A stretch of DNA of 64,000 nucleotides from Terriglobia bacterium (GTDB taxonomy: Bacteria; Acidobacteriota; Terriglobia; Terriglobales; Acidobacteriaceae), in assembly GCA_032252755.1 (NCBI GenBank), contig JAVUPY010000053.1:1-64000 (forward strand), given 5' to 3'. The notes beneath the pieces were generated by a model, which worked only from the letters and a program-made list of their open reading frames with translations, was not told the origin of the DNA and did not search any database. Below are positions 18,458-27,340 of this stretch, piece by piece. A program made the position numbers and the translations under genes. The number at the start of each line of letters is the position of its first letter. The first letter of the stretch is position 1.

Positions 18458-19258
18458 CTATTGGTTCGGCACCTGAGTTCGCGGAGCCGTCGGCTCACCA
18501 GTTTGCGTGTGCGTGCTCTGGAGCCACTCGGGCTTCGGGTTCGGATCGAAGTTCCATGATGGCTTGGGGTTCTTGAAGGCCATGGCGGAGTAGACGCCGA
18601 TTACCGAGAGCGCAACTGCTACGAGCACTCCAAACGCCTGCACACGCTTGCGGCCCTTCTCACCGGTAACGATTCCCCATTTGGCGCAGAAGAGGAATAT
18701 GCCGTAGCCGAAGTGCCAGGACGCAGTGACCACGCCGACCATATATGCCCAGAAAGCCCAAGGCTTGGTGTTGAACTCGTTCCAGACCTTCCAGAAGGCG
18801 GCGTCGGGATGATCAAACAGGTGAATGCCGGTGAAGCGCATATACCAGGTGTGGTAGAGGATGTATGCGAAGAGGAGGATTCCCGTGTAGCGCTGGACGG
18901 TATACATCCAATTGCCGGTCCACGGGTACTCGTTCACATTGTTGTCGCCCCGCCACCAGATATAAAAACCGTAACCAGCGTGAAAGGCGATCGGGATATA
19001 GATTCCGAAAACCTCGAGCCAGAACGCGAACGGAAGTCCTGTGAGGAACTTCACCTGGTCACCGTACGCAGCGGGACCGTTGGTCGCGACTGCGTTGGAG
19101 GTAAGGTGCTCGAGAAGAAATGCGCCTACGGGAATGATGCCAGTGAGGGAATGAAGTCTACGCCAGAAAAACGAATGACCCTGACCCGCCCGCAGAGGTT
19201 CCACACCCTTGGGAATCCTGCTGGTGGCCGGGGTTGGAGCACTGACCGTAGATGCCAC
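18458..19258 (-). CDS. sdhC: Succinate dehydrogenase cytochrome b558 subunit (type B)
   Basis: Membrane anchor with two haems and the menaquinone site. 266 residues from a GTG at 19258, chosen because AAGGAG lies 6 bases upstream; the frame continues to a TTG at 19309 without a ribosome site. Five hydrophobic helices. Candidate haem ligands are the histidines in RRLHSLTG, LLEHLTSN, FHAGYG, YHTWYM and SWHFGYG. There is a single large SdhC and no SdhD, as in type-B enzymes, suggesting menaquinone as acceptor. The N-terminus is Ser/Thr/Pro-rich and the C-terminal tail after the last helix is longer than in Bacillus. Confidence 0.93.
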   Translation of the reverse strand: MASTVSAPTPATSRIPKGVEPLRAGQGHSFFWRRLHSLTGIIPVGAFLLEHLTSNAVATNGPAAYGDQVKFLTGLPFAFWLEVFGIYIPIAFHAGYGFYIWWRGDNNVNEYPWTGNWMYTVQRYTGILLFAYILYHTWYMRFTGIHLFDHPDAAFWKVWNEFNTKPWAFWAYMVGVVTASWHFGYGIFLFCAKWGIVTGEKGRKRVQAFGVLVAVALSVIGVYSAMAFKNPKPSWNFDPNPKPEWLQSTHTQTGEPTAPRTQVPNQ

Positions 19259-19421
19259 GGACTTCTCCTTATGACTTGCGAACGCTGAAGAACAACTTGT
19301 GATTATCAAATTCCAAGGAAGGGCAAGTCAAGAAAACTCATCAATCTCCTCGTATTTTGAAGAAACGAAAAATAACCGGAGGATGTGATTGGAGTCACTG
19401 ACGGGTGAGAAGGGGAAAAAA

Positions 19422-19504
19422 TCAACGCAGAGGACGCGGAGGGGCTAAGGGGAAAAACCAAAAAACCGAAGCTTGTTATTTCTTTGCGGCCTCTGCGTTA
19501 ATCC
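19422..19504. repeat. Short-unit repeat (9-mer ACGCRGAGG) with facing arms
   Basis: Left arm ACGCAGAGG, ACGCGGAGG (about 19425-19442); right arm TTTGCGGCCTCTGCGTTAA (19483-19501), the inverse. It fills much of the sdhC-rdgB gap. Confidence 0.65.
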
Positions 19505-19518
19505 GTTTTCCGCCGGGA

Positions 19519-20133
19519 CTAGAACTCACCCTGGCGATCGCACCACTCGAGGAAGTGCTGAAACGCCTGCCCGCGATGGCTGACTTCTGCTTTTTCCGCG
19601 GGCGTGAGTTCCGCGAAGGTTTTGCCGAGAGCCGGAAAGTAGAACATGGGATCGTAGCCGAATCCACCGGAGCCGCGAAGTTCGCGCAGGATGCGGCCTT
19701 CGGCCTGGCCACGGAAGGTGGCGATGGTTTTGCCGTCGCGGGCAATGGCAATGACGCAAACGAAGCGGCCGGTGCGCTTGTCATCGGGAACATCTCTCAT
19801 GCGCGCAAGGACGAGTGCATTGTTCGCGACATCGCCGGAGTTGCCGTGCTCGGTTGTGGCCGCGTACCGGGCGGATCGCACCCCAGGCGCGCCGCCGAGT
19901 GCGTCGATCTCGATGCCGGAGTCGTCGGCGAGGACAACTTCGCTGGGGGCATGCAGGCTGTAGTGCTCGGCCTTCTTGCGGGCGTTTTCTTCGAACGTCG
20001 CGCCGTCTTCGATGCACTCCGGCAGCGATTTGAAATTCGGCAGCAACTTGACTTCGACGCCATGGCGCGCAGCCACGGTGTCGAAGTCGCGAAGCTTACC
20101 AGGATTCGAAGAGGTGATCAGGACGTGCTTCAT
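19519..20133 (-). CDS. rdgB: XTP/dITP pyrophosphatase (RdgB/HAM1)
   Basis: House-cleaning enzyme that hydrolyses dITP, XTP and related purine triphosphates to monophosphates, keeping them out of DNA. 204 residues from ATG 20133. TSSNPGKLRDF is the N-terminal nucleotide-binding motif, LADDSGIEIDALGGAPGVRSAR the metal/substrate segment, and GSGGFGYDPMF and SHRGQAF the other family motifs. It is 16 bases downstream of a VOC protein gene and in one line with ribE, so these are probably co-transcribed. Confidence 0.95.
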   Translation of the reverse strand: MKHVLITSSNPGKLRDFDTVAARHGVEVKLLPNFKSLPECIEDGATFEENARKKAEHYSLHAPSEVVLADDSGIEIDALGGAPGVRSARYAATTEHGNSGDVANNALVLARMRDVPDDKRTGRFVCVIAIARDGKTIATFRGQAEGRILRELRGSGGFGYDPMFYFPALGKTFAELTPAEKAEVSHRGQAFQHFLEWCDRQGEF

Positions 20134-20149
20134 CAATTCGGCTCGGCGG

Positions 20150-20476
20150 CTACTTGTTTTCCTTGCGTATTTCCAGAAACTCTACCGGCACCCCATTTTC
20201 CACGATAAAGGCAACGCGAATGCCCTCGGAAGGACTGTTCGGAGAGATCAACACCTCTCGCCCTACAAGTTCCGCTTCCAGATCGTCCACCTCAAAGGCT
20301 ACATGCGGAACGTTGCGCACGAGCTCGGGTACGGATGCTCGTGGACCGAATCGCATCCACTCGATTCCGAATTCGCTGGTCTCGTATCCTGAGACGTACA
20401 TGTCATACGCCTCGAGATAGCGCTCGCCCGTTTTGGCCTGCTTCGTCGGCACGCCGATATGGTGATAGCGTCGCAC
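20150..20476 (-). CDS. VOC (glyoxalase/dioxygenase-fold) family protein
   Basis: 108 residues from a GTG at 20476, preceded by AGGAG about ten bases upstream; the frame extends further but without sense. A single VOC-like module: RRYHHIGVPT at the start, PHVAFEVDDLEAEL in the middle and VPVEFLEI at the end supply the His/His/Glu positions commonly used for a metal in this fold. Reaction unknown; single-module VOC proteins have many activities. It sits between ribE and rdgB with gaps of 16-17 bases, which points to one operon rather than to a shared pathway. Confidence 0.8.
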   Translation of the reverse strand: MRRYHHIGVPTKQAKTGERYLEAYDMYVSGYETSEFGIEWMRFGPRASVPELVRNVPHVAFEVDDLEAELVGREVLISPNSPSEGIRVAFIVENGVPVEFLEIRKENK

Positions 20477-20493
20477 CCGATCGTCTCTCCTGG

Positions 20494-21138
20494 CTAGAAG
20501 CCTTTCGCCGCCAGTGCCTCGACAGTCAATCCGCGCTCTTCGCGGCCGGCGCGGAACCACTTCTCCAAGTACTTGGCGACGATGTCGGCTTCGAGGTTCA
20601 CGGGATCGCCGGGCTTGAGCGTCTTCAGGTTCGTCATCTCAACCGTGTGCGGAATGATTGCGACGGAAAGCTTCAAGCCTTCGAGTTTTGCGACCGTCAG
20701 GCTGATGCCTTCGATAGAGACCGAGCCCTTGTAGACGAAATATTTCTCGAGTTCCTGCGGGACCTCAATGTGCAGCCAGTAATCCTCGGTGCCGGGGATG
20801 TTGTCGAAGCCGAGCAATTTGCCGACACCGTCGACGTGACCCTGGACCATGTGTCCGCCCATGCGGCCGTCGGTGCGCAAAGGCAGTTCGAGGTTGACCA
20901 GCGCGCCCTCGGTGATACGCGAGAAAGACGTACGTACCCAAGTTTCGGGCGCGAGATCGGCGCAGAAGGTGGTTGAGGTGATGTCGAGAGCAGTCAGGCA
21001 GACGCCGCTGACGGCGACGCTGTTCCCGGTCTTCAATTCCTTGGTGACTCCGGAGGCTTCGACGGTGAGACGGCGGTTTTCTCCCCGCTGCTCGATTTTT
21101 GCGATATGACCTACTTCTTCTACGATTCCGGTAAACAA
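20494..21138 (-). CDS. ribE: Riboflavin synthase alpha subunit
   Basis: Dismutates two 6,7-dimethyl-8-ribityllumazines to riboflavin. 214 residues with the typical duplicated lumazine-binding halves: FTGIVEEVG at the start, then MGGHMVQGHVDGVG at the junction and SLTVAKLEG in the second half. The family begins at M-FTGIVEE, so the TTG at 21138 is taken as start. An in-frame ATG at 21201 would add 21 residues encoded by a heptamer repeat and is unlikely. No convincing ribosome site. ribD lies upstream, so flavin genes are clustered. Confidence 0.92.
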   Translation of the reverse strand: MFTGIVEEVGHIAKIEQRGENRRLTVEASGVTKELKTGNSVAVSGVCLTALDITSTTFCADLAPETWVRTSFSRITEGALVNLELPLRTDGRMGGHMVQGHVDGVGKLLGFDNIPGTEDYWLHIEVPQELEKYFVYKGSVSIEGISLTVAKLEGLKLSVAIIPHTVEMTNLKTLKPGDPVNLEADIVAKYLEKWFRAGREERGLTVEALAAKGF

Positions 21139-21141
21139 AGC

Positions 21142-21168
21142 GGTTCTCAGTTCTCCGTTCTCAGGTGA
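21142..21168. repeat. Heptamer array NGTTCTC, 3 units
   Basis: GGTTCTC, AGTTCTC, CGTTCTC in phase, then AGGTGAG. It lies immediately upstream of the ribE TTG start. Confidence 0.65.
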
Positions 21169-21271
21169 GAAGCGGTTAGGAATGATTGCAGTTGAAATCA
21201 TAACGCTCGGCGACGAATCTTCCTATGACTAGACAATCTGAGGTTTCTTTGGAATACGGAGATCAGAGAAC

Positions 21272-22459
21272 CTATTCTTCGTATGTATCCCGTAAATATC
21301 CCTCGACCGCGAAATCATCTCCATACCGATGCAGAGCGATGTTTTTCACTCGTATTGCTTCGCTCAGTTGAGCGTGGCCCGAGGAGAGGAAGGGGACGGA
21401 GCCTTCGCCGCCGAGCAACTTGGGCGCAAAGAAGAGCCAGAGCTTGTCGATAACACCAGCCTGCAGGCAGGCCCAGTTAACCATCGCGCCACCCTCGACC
21501 AGCACGCTCGTGATCTCCAAAGCGCCAAGGCGACGGAACACCTCTGGGAGATCGGGACGGCCATCGTGAGGAAGAGCATCTCTGCCGCCGACGACCTGCA
21601 GTGCCGGGAGTTGTACCTGCTCAACGATGATGCCGCGCTTCTCAAGTTCGGCGCGCTTCTTTTCCTCGCCGAAGGCACAGAACACGATCACGTCCTTGTC
21701 GCAGGTCTGGACCACGCGCGACTCAATGGGCAGGCGCAGGCGCGAATCGAGAATGACACGCAGGAGTTTGCGACGCCGCGGACGTCCGGAACGGTCCGTG
21801 AGCAGGGGATCATCGGCAACTACGGTCCCGACGCCCACCATGATGGCATCGCATTCGTGACGTAGTTCGTGAACTTTATGCCGCGATTCTTCGCCGGTGA
21901 TGTAGATCGATGCGTGGCCGCTGCCGAGTGCGGTCGGGTTGTGCGAGACGCCACCGCCGCCGATTTTGCCGTCGAGCGTCATTGCCGTTTTCAAAATACC
22001 GAACGGAACGTGGGTGCGGATGTAGCGCGCGAAGGTTTCGTTAAGTTTGCGCGCTGGTTCTTCCAGAATGCCTTCCAGCACTTCGATGCCGGCAGCCTGC
22101 AGGCGAGCGAAGCCCTCGCCGCTGACCAGTGGATTGGGATCGCGCATTGAAGCAACGACGCGCTGAATGCCGGCTGCAATTACGGCGTCGGCACACGGAC
22201 CGGTGCGGCCGACGTGCGAACAAGGCTCGAGGTTGATGTATAGGGTGTTTCCCCGCGCCTTCTCCCCGGCCTCTTCGATGGCCAGGATTTCCGCGTGCTT
22301 CTTACCTTCATAAGTATGCGTTCCACGACCGACGATGCGCCCACGCTCGTCGACGATGAGCGCCCCAACACACGGATTCGGCGACGCCAGACCGATCCCC
22401 TGACGCGCAAGGTCCAGCGCCTGCTTCATGAAGAGTTCGTCGTGGTTGCGGTGGGCCAT
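21272..22459 (-). CDS. ribD: Bifunctional riboflavin biosynthesis protein RibD (deaminase/reductase)
   Basis: Deaminates 2,5-diamino-6-ribosylamino-pyrimidinone phosphate and then reduces the ribose side chain. 395 residues. The N-terminal cytidine-deaminase-like domain has the zinc ligands KKHAEI and PCSHVGRTGPC. The C-terminal reductase domain begins about residue 150 (GILKTAMTLDGKI) and contains MVGVGTVVADDPLLT and SVLVEGGAMVNW. The spacing between domains is normal. The start ATG at 22459 is clear. It lies 133 bases before ribE and is separated from ftsY by an 82-base heptamer-array gap. Confidence 0.95.
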   Translation of the reverse strand: MAHRNHDELFMKQALDLARQGIGLASPNPCVGALIVDERGRIVGRGTHTYEGKKHAEILAIEEAGEKARGNTLYINLEPCSHVGRTGPCADAVIAAGIQRVVASMRDPNPLVSGEGFARLQAAGIEVLEGILEEPARKLNETFARYIRTHVPFGILKTAMTLDGKIGGGGVSHNPTALGSGHASIYITGEESRHKVHELRHECDAIMVGVGTVVADDPLLTDRSGRPRRRKLLRVILDSRLRLPIESRVVQTCDKDVIVFCAFGEEKKRAELEKRGIIVEQVQLPALQVVGGRDALPHDGRPDLPEVFRRLGALEITSVLVEGGAMVNWACLQAGVIDKLWLFFAPKLLGGEGSVPFLSSGHAQLSEAIRVKNIALHRYGDDFAVEGYLRDTYEE

Positions 22460-22463
22460 AAAA

Positions 22464-22542
22464 GGTACGAGGGACTAGGCGCGAGGTGCGAGGTTCAAGA
22501 ACGAGGACGCCTAATGCATCATACCTCGCACCTCGTACATAC
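22464..22542. repeat. Heptamer array GGTNCGA with facing arms
   Basis: Left arm GGTACGA, GGGACTA, GGCGCGA, GGTGCGA, GGTTCAA, GAACGAG (22464-22505). Right arm TACCTCG, CACCTCG, TACATAC (22522-22542), the inverse. It fills the whole ftsY-ribD gap. Confidence 0.75.
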
Positions 22543-23498
22543 TAAGCGAACAGCGACTCCACAAAGTCGTGTGCGTTGAACGGCAGCAGGTCGCCCTGCT
22601 TTTCGCCGACGCCGACATAGCGCACGGGCAGTCCGAGCTCGCGCGAAATCGCTATGACTACGCCACCTTTCGCGGTGCCGTCCAGTTTTGTCAGCACGAT
22701 CCCAGTTACGCCAGCCGATTGCGTGAACAAGCGAGCCTGCTGCAAGCCATTTTGGCCGGTGGTCGCGTCCATCACCAGCAAAGTTTCGTGCGGCGCACCG
22801 GGGATAATTCTGCCGGCGGTGCGGTGCATCTTTTCGAGTTCCTGCATGAGGCTCGATTTCGTGTGCAGGCGCCCGGCAGTATCGACGATGACATAGTCGG
22901 TGTTGCGCGCTTTCGCGGCCTGCAGAGAATCGAACAGAACTGCCGATGGATCTCCGCCCGGCTTGGTCTTGATCACTTCCGTTCCGGTGCGGTCGCCCCA
23001 GACTTCCAGTTGCTCGATGGCGGCGGCGCGGAACGTATCGGCCGCGCAAAGCAGCACAGTCTTTCCTTGTGCGCGAAGCGTGTGTGCGAGTTTCCCGATG
23101 CTGGTCGTCTTCCCGGTGCCGTTCACGCCGACAACGAGAATTACCTCGGGTTCGCCGTCAACGCTCTTTGCCGGCTTGTCTGTCGCCGCCGTGAGGATTG
23201 CCAGCAGCTCGTCTTTCAGAACGCGTTTCAGTTCATCGACGTCGCCGATTTGCTTGCGGTCGACCTTCTCGCGCATCTTGTCGAGGACTTCACGGGTGGT
23301 GGTGGTGCCGAGGTCGGCGGCGAGGAGTGTTGCTTCAAGGTCGTCGAGGGTGTTGCGATCGATTTCCTTGTTGAAGGCGACGACTTCTTCGATGCGCTCG
23401 GCGAGGCTCTCGCGCGTGCGCGTGACCGCCTCTTTCATGCGGTCAATAAATGATTTTTCCTCGGGCTGATCGAGGCTGCCAAAAAGGGTCTGGATCAT
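22542..23498 (-). CDS. ftsY: Signal recognition particle receptor FtsY
   Basis: SRP-receptor GTPase that docks ribosome-SRP complexes at the inner membrane. 318 residues, without the long acidic A domain of E. coli, as in many bacteria. The N domain is helical (about 1-110). The G domain has GVNGTGKTTS (G1), DTFRAAAIEQL (G2), DTAGRLHTK (G3), TKLDGTAKGG (G4) and GVGEKQGDLLPF (G5). The stop abuts the heptamer array before ribD. Confidence 0.95.
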   Translation of the reverse strand: MIQTLFGSLDQPEEKSFIDRMKEAVTRTRESLAERIEEVVAFNKEIDRNTLDDLEATLLAADLGTTTTREVLDKMREKVDRKQIGDVDELKRVLKDELLAILTAATDKPAKSVDGEPEVILVVGVNGTGKTTSIGKLAHTLRAQGKTVLLCAADTFRAAAIEQLEVWGDRTGTEVIKTKPGGDPSAVLFDSLQAAKARNTDYVIVDTAGRLHTKSSLMQELEKMHRTAGRIIPGAPHETLLVMDATTGQNGLQQARLFTQSAGVTGIVLTKLDGTAKGGVVIAISRELGLPVRYVGVGEKQGDLLPFNAHDFVESLFA

Positions 23499-23673
23499 TA
23501 CGGGATCAATTATATCGGGAGGGAGAGAAGAGATCGTGCCATCGGGTCAACGAGCCCTCGTGCCCGGGGAAAGACGGGAACTGCTCGTGCAGTCTTTCGC
23601 GAGCGAACTCAGCTGGCAAACTGAGATGTTATTCATTGGCTCGACGGTACGATCGTCCGATGGCTCGATTAAC

Positions 23674-25467
23674 TCAGTCGGCAGTTGCTGTCGCTGCGCC
23701 TTGTGCCTCGGCTGCTTGCTCCAGTTCGCTCGGACCCATCGTTGCAGCGCGGCGGATGCGGAGCTTACCGCTCTGGAAGGCGCGGGTGAGGGCGGCAACG
23801 ACTTGCGGATCGAACTTGGTGGATGCCAGTGAGTTGATGATGCGGATGACGTATTCGGGTTCCATCGCCGCCTGGTAGGGGCGGTTGGTGGTCATGGCGT
23901 CAAAGGTGTCGGCCACGGTGATGATGCGCGGCATCAGCGGAATCTGGTCACCCTTGAGGCCGAACGGATAGCCGCGGCCGTCGAGTGATTCGTGGTGCAA
24001 CTCGATGCCTGGCAACATCTCTCGCAGTTGCTCGACCGAGCGCAGGATGTTGGCGCCCTTCGTCGTATGAGTCTTCATCACTTCGAATTCTTCCGGGGTG
24101 AGCGCGCCGGGTTTCTTGAGAATGCGATCTTCAATGCCGATTTTCCCGACGTCGTGCAACTGTGCGGCAATGCGGATGCGATCGATCTCCTGCTCCTCGA
24201 GGCCGTATTCGGTGGCGATGAGAACCGAGTACTTCGTCACGCGGTCGGAGTGACCTCGGGTGTACGGGTCTTTTTCGTCGACTGCGCCAGCGAGCATCTG
24301 AATAGAGTTCAAGAACAGTGCCCGGTTTTCCTCGGCGGCGCGCTTCAGGTCCTTCACGAAACGCTCGAGGTCCTCGGTCATGTGATTGAACGTCATGGCG
24401 AGTTCGCCGATTTCAGTGCGGCTGGTGACGTGAACGCGCTGCGAGAAGTCGCCGCTTGCGATAGCTCGGCTGGAAACCGTCAGTTGCTCGAGCGGTTTGG
24501 CGATATTGCGTGCCGCGAATGAACTGATCCCGACGCTCAACAGAACTGCCATCAATGCAAGCAGTCGCGAGTAGCGCTGCATTTCATAAACGCTTGCGTA
24601 AGCCTGGCGCTGGTCCTTTTGCGCGATGACCGCCCACTCCAGCGACGGTACCGGGCTGTAGGTGCCAAGCATCTCCGTGCGGCGGTGGTCATGGTTATAT
24701 GCGAATTCACTGGTTTCGACGAAACGTGCCCGTCCACCCTGCTCGACGAATTTGCGCACGATCTCAAATCGCGCCATGTCCTGGCCGATGGCGTAATTGC
24801 CGTCGCCACCGGAGACAAGTCGTCCCTGGCGATCGACCACGTACAGCATTAGTCCGCCCTGGCTGGCTTCCGTCAGGCGCTTGGCCAGGAACTGGAGGTC
24901 GAGCACGGTAGCCACCATGCCGATGAATCGGCCTCCGGCTTCGAGCGGTTGGCCGACAAGGAGCAGAGTCTTGGCGTCCTTGCCCCCGCCAATGCTGACC
25001 GCGTTGCCAGTGTATGGACGACCCTCACGAGCCGCGGCGAAAGCTTGCTCCAGTTCTTTTTGAAGGAAAGCGTCGGGCTGAATTTTACCGGCATCAATGC
25101 CCTTGGCATCCGAATTCAATAGCGTCGCGTAGGCAAGATCGCCATACGTCGAAACGAATTTCTCGAGCAGGGCGCGCATTTCCGGCGTGGCCACGTGCTC
25201 GCCGTTGAGGTCGCCACCGCTGGTGACGCTTACGGCCGAAGCCAGGTTCTCCAGCATCATGCGGAGCGTCGTTTGCCGGTGCGCCAGGTCGTCCGATAGC
25301 GACTTGGTAACCGTATTCTGCAGGAGCATTTCATTGGTCTTGAGACGCTCGCGATTCTTGTCCACCACCAGGTTGGCGTAGAAATACATGGGCACCACGC
25401 TGACCAGCAGCAGCACGCCAAGAATCAGGTACAGAATCGGTATCCGGGTTGGACGGAGCAGGGACAT
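23674..25467 (-). CDS. Membrane sensor with Cache, HAMP and HD-GYP domains (probable c-di-GMP phosphodiesterase)
   Basis: 597 residues. TM1 at about 10-32, an extracytoplasmic double-Cache-like region 40-290, TM2 301-320, HAMP 321-373 (AKPLEQLTVSSRAIASGDFS), then an HD-GYP domain 390-570. HD-GYP motifs are intact: HD at 439-440 in QLHDVGKIGIED, HHE at 491-493 and DGRGYP at 496-501. It should therefore hydrolyse cyclic di-GMP in response to a periplasmic small molecule. The C-terminal tail is Ala/Thr-rich. No diguanylate cyclase is nearby. It lies between ftsY and an exported protein, all on the minus strand. Confidence 0.92.
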   Translation of the reverse strand: MSLLRPTRIPILYLILGVLLLVSVVPMYFYANLVVDKNRERLKTNEMLLQNTVTKSLSDDLAHRQTTLRMMLENLASAVSVTSGGDLNGEHVATPEMRALLEKFVSTYGDLAYATLLNSDAKGIDAGKIQPDAFLQKELEQAFAAAREGRPYTGNAVSIGGGKDAKTLLLVGQPLEAGGRFIGMVATVLDLQFLAKRLTEASQGGLMLYVVDRQGRLVSGGDGNYAIGQDMARFEIVRKFVEQGGRARFVETSEFAYNHDHRRTEMLGTYSPVPSLEWAVIAQKDQRQAYASVYEMQRYSRLLALMAVLLSVGISSFAARNIAKPLEQLTVSSRAIASGDFSQRVHVTSRTEIGELAMTFNHMTEDLERFVKDLKRAAEENRALFLNSIQMLAGAVDEKDPYTRGHSDRVTKYSVLIATEYGLEEQEIDRIRIAAQLHDVGKIGIEDRILKKPGALTPEEFEVMKTHTTKGANILRSVEQLREMLPGIELHHESLDGRGYPFGLKGDQIPLMPRIITVADTFDAMTTNRPYQAAMEPEYVIRIINSLASTKFDPQVVAALTRAFQSGKLRIRRAATMGPSELEQAAEAQGAATATAD

Positions 25468-25607
25468 AGTTGTCGTACTAGGGTCCGGGTAAGCTGGATT
25501 GTAAGGTGGAGTGCGGAGTTGGCGAAGCTGAAATCGTGACTCGGGGAGTTACGTTCGTGCTACGGGCTAAAGGTACGTGTCCTTGTGGGATCGAGCGGCT
25601 TCTTCAC

Positions 25608-25637
25608 CACAGAGATACGAAGGCGCGAAGAACAGAG
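25608..25637. repeat. Octamer array CACAGAGA-like
   Basis: CACAGAGA, TACGAAGG, CGCGAAGA, ACAGAG in 8-base phase, ending 6 bases before the stop codon of the next minus-strand gene. Confidence 0.55.
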
Positions 25638-25642
25638 CAAGA

Positions 25643-26044
25643 CTACCTGGCGATCTTGAGGTCATCAAGCAGCGTAAAGGCCACTTCCTTCATGGTGGAT
25701 GGGTCGACGGGTATGCGGTCGGTCCGAATTGTGAACTCATTGTGATCGACCGTGACGGCGACGAGTTCGGCCGCGTACCTGTATCCATTGTCCGTGTCTG
25801 CGGCCGTGATTCGTACCCTGACCTTGTTGCCAGCGTTGATGGCCGTGGTGAACCCGAGCAGTACCGGAATCTCCACCTTGCCGTCATATTCAAACGGGGT
25901 CGGCGGGGTGTCCGGGAACGATTTCGCGATGTCCGTTTGAATGCGGGTCCCTTTGGGAACCACGAGTTCGTTGGTATCCGATTGGGCGGTGAGCGATGAA
26001 TAAAATAAAAGAACAAAAACCAGCGTGATTCCGAGTTTCTGCAT
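25643..26044 (-). CDS. Exported protein of unknown function
   Basis: 133 residues from ATG 26044, with GAGG about 8 bases upstream. Signal peptide MQKLGITLVFVLLFYSSLTA, cleavage before Gln21. The mature part (about 110 residues) is probably a beta barrel or sandwich, with alternating strands such as KVEIPVLLGFTTAINAGNKV and YRYAAELVAVTVDHNEFTI. One short segment, VPKGTRIQTDI, resembles the start of exported proteins with a bound-ligand beta domain, but no family is named. It lies between gpsA and the HD-GYP sensor. Confidence 0.7.
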   Translation of the reverse strand: MQKLGITLVFVLLFYSSLTAQSDTNELVVPKGTRIQTDIAKSFPDTPPTPFEYDGKVEIPVLLGFTTAINAGNKVRVRITAADTDNGYRYAAELVAVTVDHNEFTIRTDRIPVDPSTMKEVAFTLLDDLKIAR

Positions 26045-26167
26045 CTGCAACCTCGTCAAAGATGGACGTGGACAGAGGTATCGGACCACTCGCGCCGTAA
26101 GAATTCAAACAAAAGATATGACGCGGCGCGTCGTTTTGGGTTGGCGAGGCACCGGCGCTCCACAGTA

Positions 26168-27202
26168 TTACGCACCGCGAATCAGGCGGACTTCGCTGGT
26201 CGAAGGTCTCGTCATAAGGTCGCGGATTGCGTCCTTCGGAGCTTTGCCTTCCTGGAGGATCGCGTGCATTTGCTCGGTAATGGGCATTTCGACGCCCATC
26301 TTCTTTGCGAGGCCGACGGCGGCGTTAGTGGTGAGGACGCCTTCGGCGACCATGCCGTGCATTCCGGCGATGATGTCGTCGAGTTTGCGGCCTTTGCCGA
26401 GTTCGACGCCGACGCTGCGGTTGCGCGACAGGCCGCCTGTGCAGGTGAGGACGAGGTCTCCAAGACCGGCCAGGCCAGCCATGGTTTCAGCCCGACCGCC
26501 GCATGCGACCGTGAGGCGCGTGATTTCGGCGAGACCACGCGTGATGAGTGCCGCTGCGGTGTTGTAGCCGAGGTCGAGGCCATCGACGACTCCCGCGGCA
26601 ATGGCAATGATGTTCTTTAGCGCGCCGCCGAGCTCGACGCCAACCGGGTCGTCGTTGCTGTATACGCGGAAGACCGGGCCGCTGAATTCACGCTGAACCG
26701 CCTGAACGAGATCGGTATCGTTCGAAGCGACCGTGATGGCGGTGGGATGCGACTGCGCGACTTCTTTTGCGAACGAGGGTCCACTGAGAGCGCCGAGGTG
26801 CGGCGAGAACCCGTTGCCGCCTTCGGCGAGTACCTGGCGAATGACCTCGGTCATTCGGAGAAATGTGTCGTTCTCGATCCCCTTGGTGGCGGAGACGAAG
26901 ATCATGTCTCGCGTGAGGTGCGGCTTCATCTGCTGCCACACGCGACGCGCGTGGTGCGAGGGCATGACGCTGACCACGATTTCCGCGGCAGAAAGGGCTT
27001 CGGGCAGGGAACTCGTGGCGCGGACGGAGTCGGGAATGGGTTCGCCGGCGAGGAAGAGGTCGTTTGTGTGGCGCACGTTCACGCTCTCCACAACTTCTTT
27101 CTCATATGCCCAGAGCTGAACCCTGTGCGGTTCCCTGCGACCTAACGTGATCGCAATCGCTGTTCCCCAAGCACCCGCGCCGATGACCGCAATGTTGCTC
27201 AC
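26168..27202 (-). CDS. gpsA: Glycerol-3-phosphate dehydrogenase [NAD(P)+]
   Basis: Reduces dihydroxyacetone phosphate to sn-glycerol 3-phosphate for phospholipids. 344 residues from a GTG at 27202 with GGGAGGT directly upstream. GAGAWGTAIA is the Rossmann loop. ATKGIE, LSGPSFAKEVA, GGALKNIIAIAAGV and GLGDLVLTC are family motifs in order; the Lys in GALKN is catalytic. It lies 138 bases downstream of plsY, which uses its product, so the two are functionally paired. Confidence 0.96.
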   Translation of the reverse strand: MSNIAVIGAGAWGTAIAITLGRREPHRVQLWAYEKEVVESVNVRHTNDLFLAGEPIPDSVRATSSLPEALSAAEIVVSVMPSHHARRVWQQMKPHLTRDMIFVSATKGIENDTFLRMTEVIRQVLAEGGNGFSPHLGALSGPSFAKEVAQSHPTAITVASNDTDLVQAVQREFSGPVFRVYSNDDPVGVELGGALKNIIAIAAGVVDGLDLGYNTAAALITRGLAEITRLTVACGGRAETMAGLAGLGDLVLTCTGGLSRNRSVGVELGKGRKLDDIIAGMHGMVAEGVLTTNAAVGLAKKMGVEMPITEQMHAILQEGKAPKDAIRDLMTRPSTSEVRLIRGA

Positions 27203-27227
27203 GCTACCTCCCAGACGTTCTTTTCAC

Positions 27228-27335
27228 CACGAAGCCACGAAAACACGAAGGAAATCATTCACACTACAACAGCAAAAACGCTTCCGCATCATGAGGGTTG
27301 TTGCTTTTATCATGATATTCTTCGTGTCTTCGTGG
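27228..27335. repeat. Octamer array CACGAAGN with facing arms
   Basis: Left arm CACGAAGC, CACGAAAA, CACGAAGG (27228-27251). Right arm CTTCGTGTCTTCGTGG (27320-27335), the inverse. It spans the gpsA-plsY gap. Confidence 0.7.
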
Positions 27336-27340
27336 TTTCT

